Source: JAUHWL01 sp964416385 (GTDB lineage: Bacteria > Bacteroidota > Bacteroidia > Flavobacteriales > Schleiferiaceae). From it: a DNA stretch of 64,000 bases. How positions within the stretch are numbered: the first letter of the stretch is position 1; every line of letters starts with the position of its first letter. This document shows positions 62,578 to 64,000 of the stretch, piece by piece. The notes below the pieces were generated by a model. The model was not told the DNA's origin and did no database searches. It saw only the letters and a program-made list of their open reading frames with translations. Location of the stretch: assembly GCA_964416385.1 (NCBI GenBank), contig CAYQDW010000007.1, forward strand, positions 3,669 to 67,668, written 5' to 3'. The translations under genes and the position numbers were made by a program.

Positions 62578-63957
62578 ATGTTAAGAAATGACACCATTTG
62601 TGCGTTGGCCACGCCATCAGGAATTGGCGCTATTGCCGTTATTAGACTTTCTGGTGAATCTGCGATTGAATTGACGGATGCCGTATTTAAATCGCCCAAT
62701 GGCCGAAAAAAACTATCTGAGCAACCAGGCTATACCGCGCATTTTGGAAGTATTGTAGATCATGCTGAGGTTGTTGACGAAGTTCTGGTTACCGTTTTTA
62801 AGGCACCACACAGCTTTACAGGTGAAAATAGTATTGAAATAAGCTGCCACGGCAGCCCGCTTATTCAAAATAAAATTCTGCAGTTGCTCATAAAAACAGG
62901 CGCGCGCATGGCCGATCCGGGCGAATTCACCATGCGTGCCTTTATAAATGGTAAGATGGACCTTAGCCAGGCAGAAGCCGTTGCCGACCTGATTGCAGCA
63001 GAAAACGAAGCCGCACATAAAGTCGCACTGCAGCAAATGCGTGGCGGCTTTAGCAAAGAGATAGACCAGCTGCGCGAAGAGCTTATCAACTTTGCCAGCC
63101 TGATAGAACTTGAGCTTGACTTTGCCGAAGAAGATGTAGAGTTTGCAGACCGCAGCAACCTGAGCAAACTGCTAGAGAAGATAAATCGCGTACTGCTACG
63201 GCTCATACAGAGTTTTGCGGTGGGTAATGTTATTAAGAATGGGATTCCCGTTGCTATTGTTGGTGCACCCAATGCCGGAAAGAGCACCTTGCTCAACGCC
63301 CTTTTAAATGAAGAACGCGCCATAGTAAGTGATATAGCCGGCACTACCCGCGACACGATTGAAGACGAAATTCATCTGGGGGGAATCACATTCAGGTTTA
63401 TAGATACAGCCGGGCTACGCGAAACGGTGGACGAAATAGAAACCATCGGCATACGCAAGGCATTTGAGAAAATAGATCATGCCAATGTGGTGTTGTATCT
63501 GTACGATGCGGCTAATCCACCTCAAGATCTTAAAGAGCACCTAAGAGCAATTATTACACGCGCCAAAAACAAGCCCGTAATAGTATTGGCCAATAAGGTA
63601 GACCGTGCTACCGCAGTTAGTAAGCCTAAAGCAGATTACACCCGTTTTTTGGAAATTTCTGCCAAGAATAAACAAGGCATAGAAGAATTGCAACATGCCT
63701 TACTTGAGGTAGTAGGCATCGCTGCCATTACTAATAATGATGTTATTGTTACCAATACCCGTCATTACGAAGCCTTGCAAAAAGCACTGGCCGCAGTAGA
63801 CCAGGTAATTGAAGGTATTCACCACAATTTAACCACCGATTTGCTGGCCGAAGATGTGCGCGAAGCGCTGCGCCACTTGGGCAACATCACAGGTGCCATA
63901 GAAGTAGACCGCGATATTTTGGGGACTATCTTTGGGAAGTTTTGCATCGGAAAGTAA
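62578..63957 (+). CDS. mnmE: tRNA-5-carboxymethylaminomethyluridine(34) synthesis GTPase MnmE
   Basis: 459 residues from the ATG at 62578 (MLRNDTICALATPSGIGAIAVIRLSG is the conserved start). An N-terminal formyl-THF-binding domain (1-115) is followed by helices and a G domain inserted at about 220-380: P-loop GAPNAGKST (about 229), switch AGTTRD, DTAGLRE and NKVD (about 338). It ends in the catalytic C-I-G-K motif, so the gene is complete 43 nt from the window edge. With MnmG it modifies wobble uridines. Divergent from sucD with 116 nt between starts. Confidence 0.97.
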   Translation: MLRNDTICALATPSGIGAIAVIRLSGESAIELTDAVFKSPNGRKKLSEQPGYTAHFGSIVDHAEVVDEVLVTVFKAPHSFTGENSIEISCHGSPLIQNKILQLLIKTGARMADPGEFTMRAFINGKMDLSQAEAVADLIAAENEAAHKVALQQMRGGFSKEIDQLREELINFASLIELELDFAEEDVEFADRSNLSKLLEKINRVLLRLIQSFAVGNVIKNGIPVAIVGAPNAGKSTLLNALLNEERAIVSDIAGTTRDTIEDEIHLGGITFRFIDTAGLRETVDEIETIGIRKAFEKIDHANVVLYLYDAANPPQDLKEHLRAIITRAKNKPVIVLANKVDRATAVSKPKADYTRFLEISAKNKQGIEELQHALLEVVGIAAITNNDVIVTNTRHYEALQKALAAVDQVIEGIHHNLTTDLLAEDVREALRHLGNITGAIEVDRDILGTIFGKFCIGK

Positions 63958-64000
63958 TTACTTTTCTTTTACTTAGCTAAACCCTTCTTTTAGTGCATTT

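Noticed and set aside
62462..62617. 52-residue N-terminal extension of sucD
   Set aside because: It runs through the -7 element and into the divergent mnmE gene; SucD proteins start at MSVLVNKNSK.
1..64000. CRISPR arrays, toxin-antitoxin pairs, restriction-modification or phage genes
   Set aside because: No spaced direct repeats and no recognisable defence or phage protein were found on either strand.

Overview
The window is a gene-dense stretch of chromosome (about 60 protein genes, roughly 42% GC by eye) from a member of the Bacteroidota, most likely Flavobacteriales or a close marine relative. Three things point there. Two large secreted proteins carry the C-terminal signals of the type IX secretion system: a gliding-motility-type C-terminal domain at 31087-34341 and a Por/SorA-type tail at 48870-51266. 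Many starts are preceded by the Bacteroidota -7 promoter element TAnnTTTG and by A-rich leaders without a Shine-Dalgarno sequence. The family mix (GbsR/MarR regulator, DUF2911, DUF2452, DUF4159, TIGR02757, DUF349, split sucC and sucD) is also typical of that phylum. I found no tRNA, rRNA, CRISPR array, transposase, phage gene or integration site. It reads as stable core genome rather than an island.

Layout. 1-1863 (minus): a truncated secreted protein, two lipoproteins and a small cysteine-rich CPXCG protein. 1919-4131 (plus): a GDSL lipoprotein, a DUF2911 protein and an esterase lipoprotein, closed by a terminator. 4160-5554 (plus): a GbsR/MarR regulator followed by two small paralogous membrane proteins, with matching palindromic operator candidates before the regulator and before the first membrane gene. 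5575-10420 (minus): a periplasmic cyclophilin, a TPR protein and gyrA. 10568-13291: clpC with its own promoter and terminator. 13330-15085: two membrane proteins. 15135-16823 (minus): a zinc carboxypeptidase. 16881-20091 (plus): six tightly packed genes (SRPBCC, DUF429, DUF2452, META lipoprotein, Nudix, carboxylesterase). 20076-22148 (minus): pnuC and sucC, separated by a structured gap with a 26-codon ORF. 22327-24982: lolD and a TPR-adenylate cyclase.

24983-25410 is the longest gene-poor gap and contains hairpins and a possible decayed reading frame. 25411-31013: TIGR02757, a minus-strand trio (Rossmann oxidoreductase, small membrane protein, rhomboid protease) and a plus-strand trio (DUF4159, AI-2E family permease, THUMP-like methyltransferase). 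31087-34341: large type IX-secreted PKD protein. 34338-38283 (minus): one operon with two fold-type I PLP enzymes, a SbtA-type bicarbonate permease and a PII-like regulator; glmM lies upstream. 39898-46973 (plus): TPR protein, DUF368 lipid-phosphate translocase candidate, aroE, DUF349 protein and uvrB. 47023-48613: a two-gene ABC exporter. 48870-53225: type IX-secreted protein, a zinc deacylase whose start codon lies inside a long palindrome, and a membrane protein. 53307-56209: universal stress protein, NamZ-type muramidase and a LolC/E-like permease. 56288-58107: Maf and a trans-sulfuration PLP enzyme. 58104-62497 (minus): VWA membrane protein, fabG, SPOR-like protein and sucD. 62578-63957: mnmE.

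The genes are mostly housekeeping: replication and repair (gyrA, uvrB), proteostasis (clpC), TCA cycle (sucC, sucD), envelope precursors and turnover (glmM, DUF368, NamZ, lolD), tRNA modification (mnmE), NAD precursor uptake (pnuC) and cofactor or sulfur chemistry (PLP enzymes). I see no defence system or other clearly new machine. The most interesting signals are small: the GbsR operator pair with tandem membrane paralogs, the palindrome over a start codon at 51286-51314, the same 14-base promoter core on the separated sucC and sucD genes, and the hairpin/small-ORF cassette at 20786-20922.
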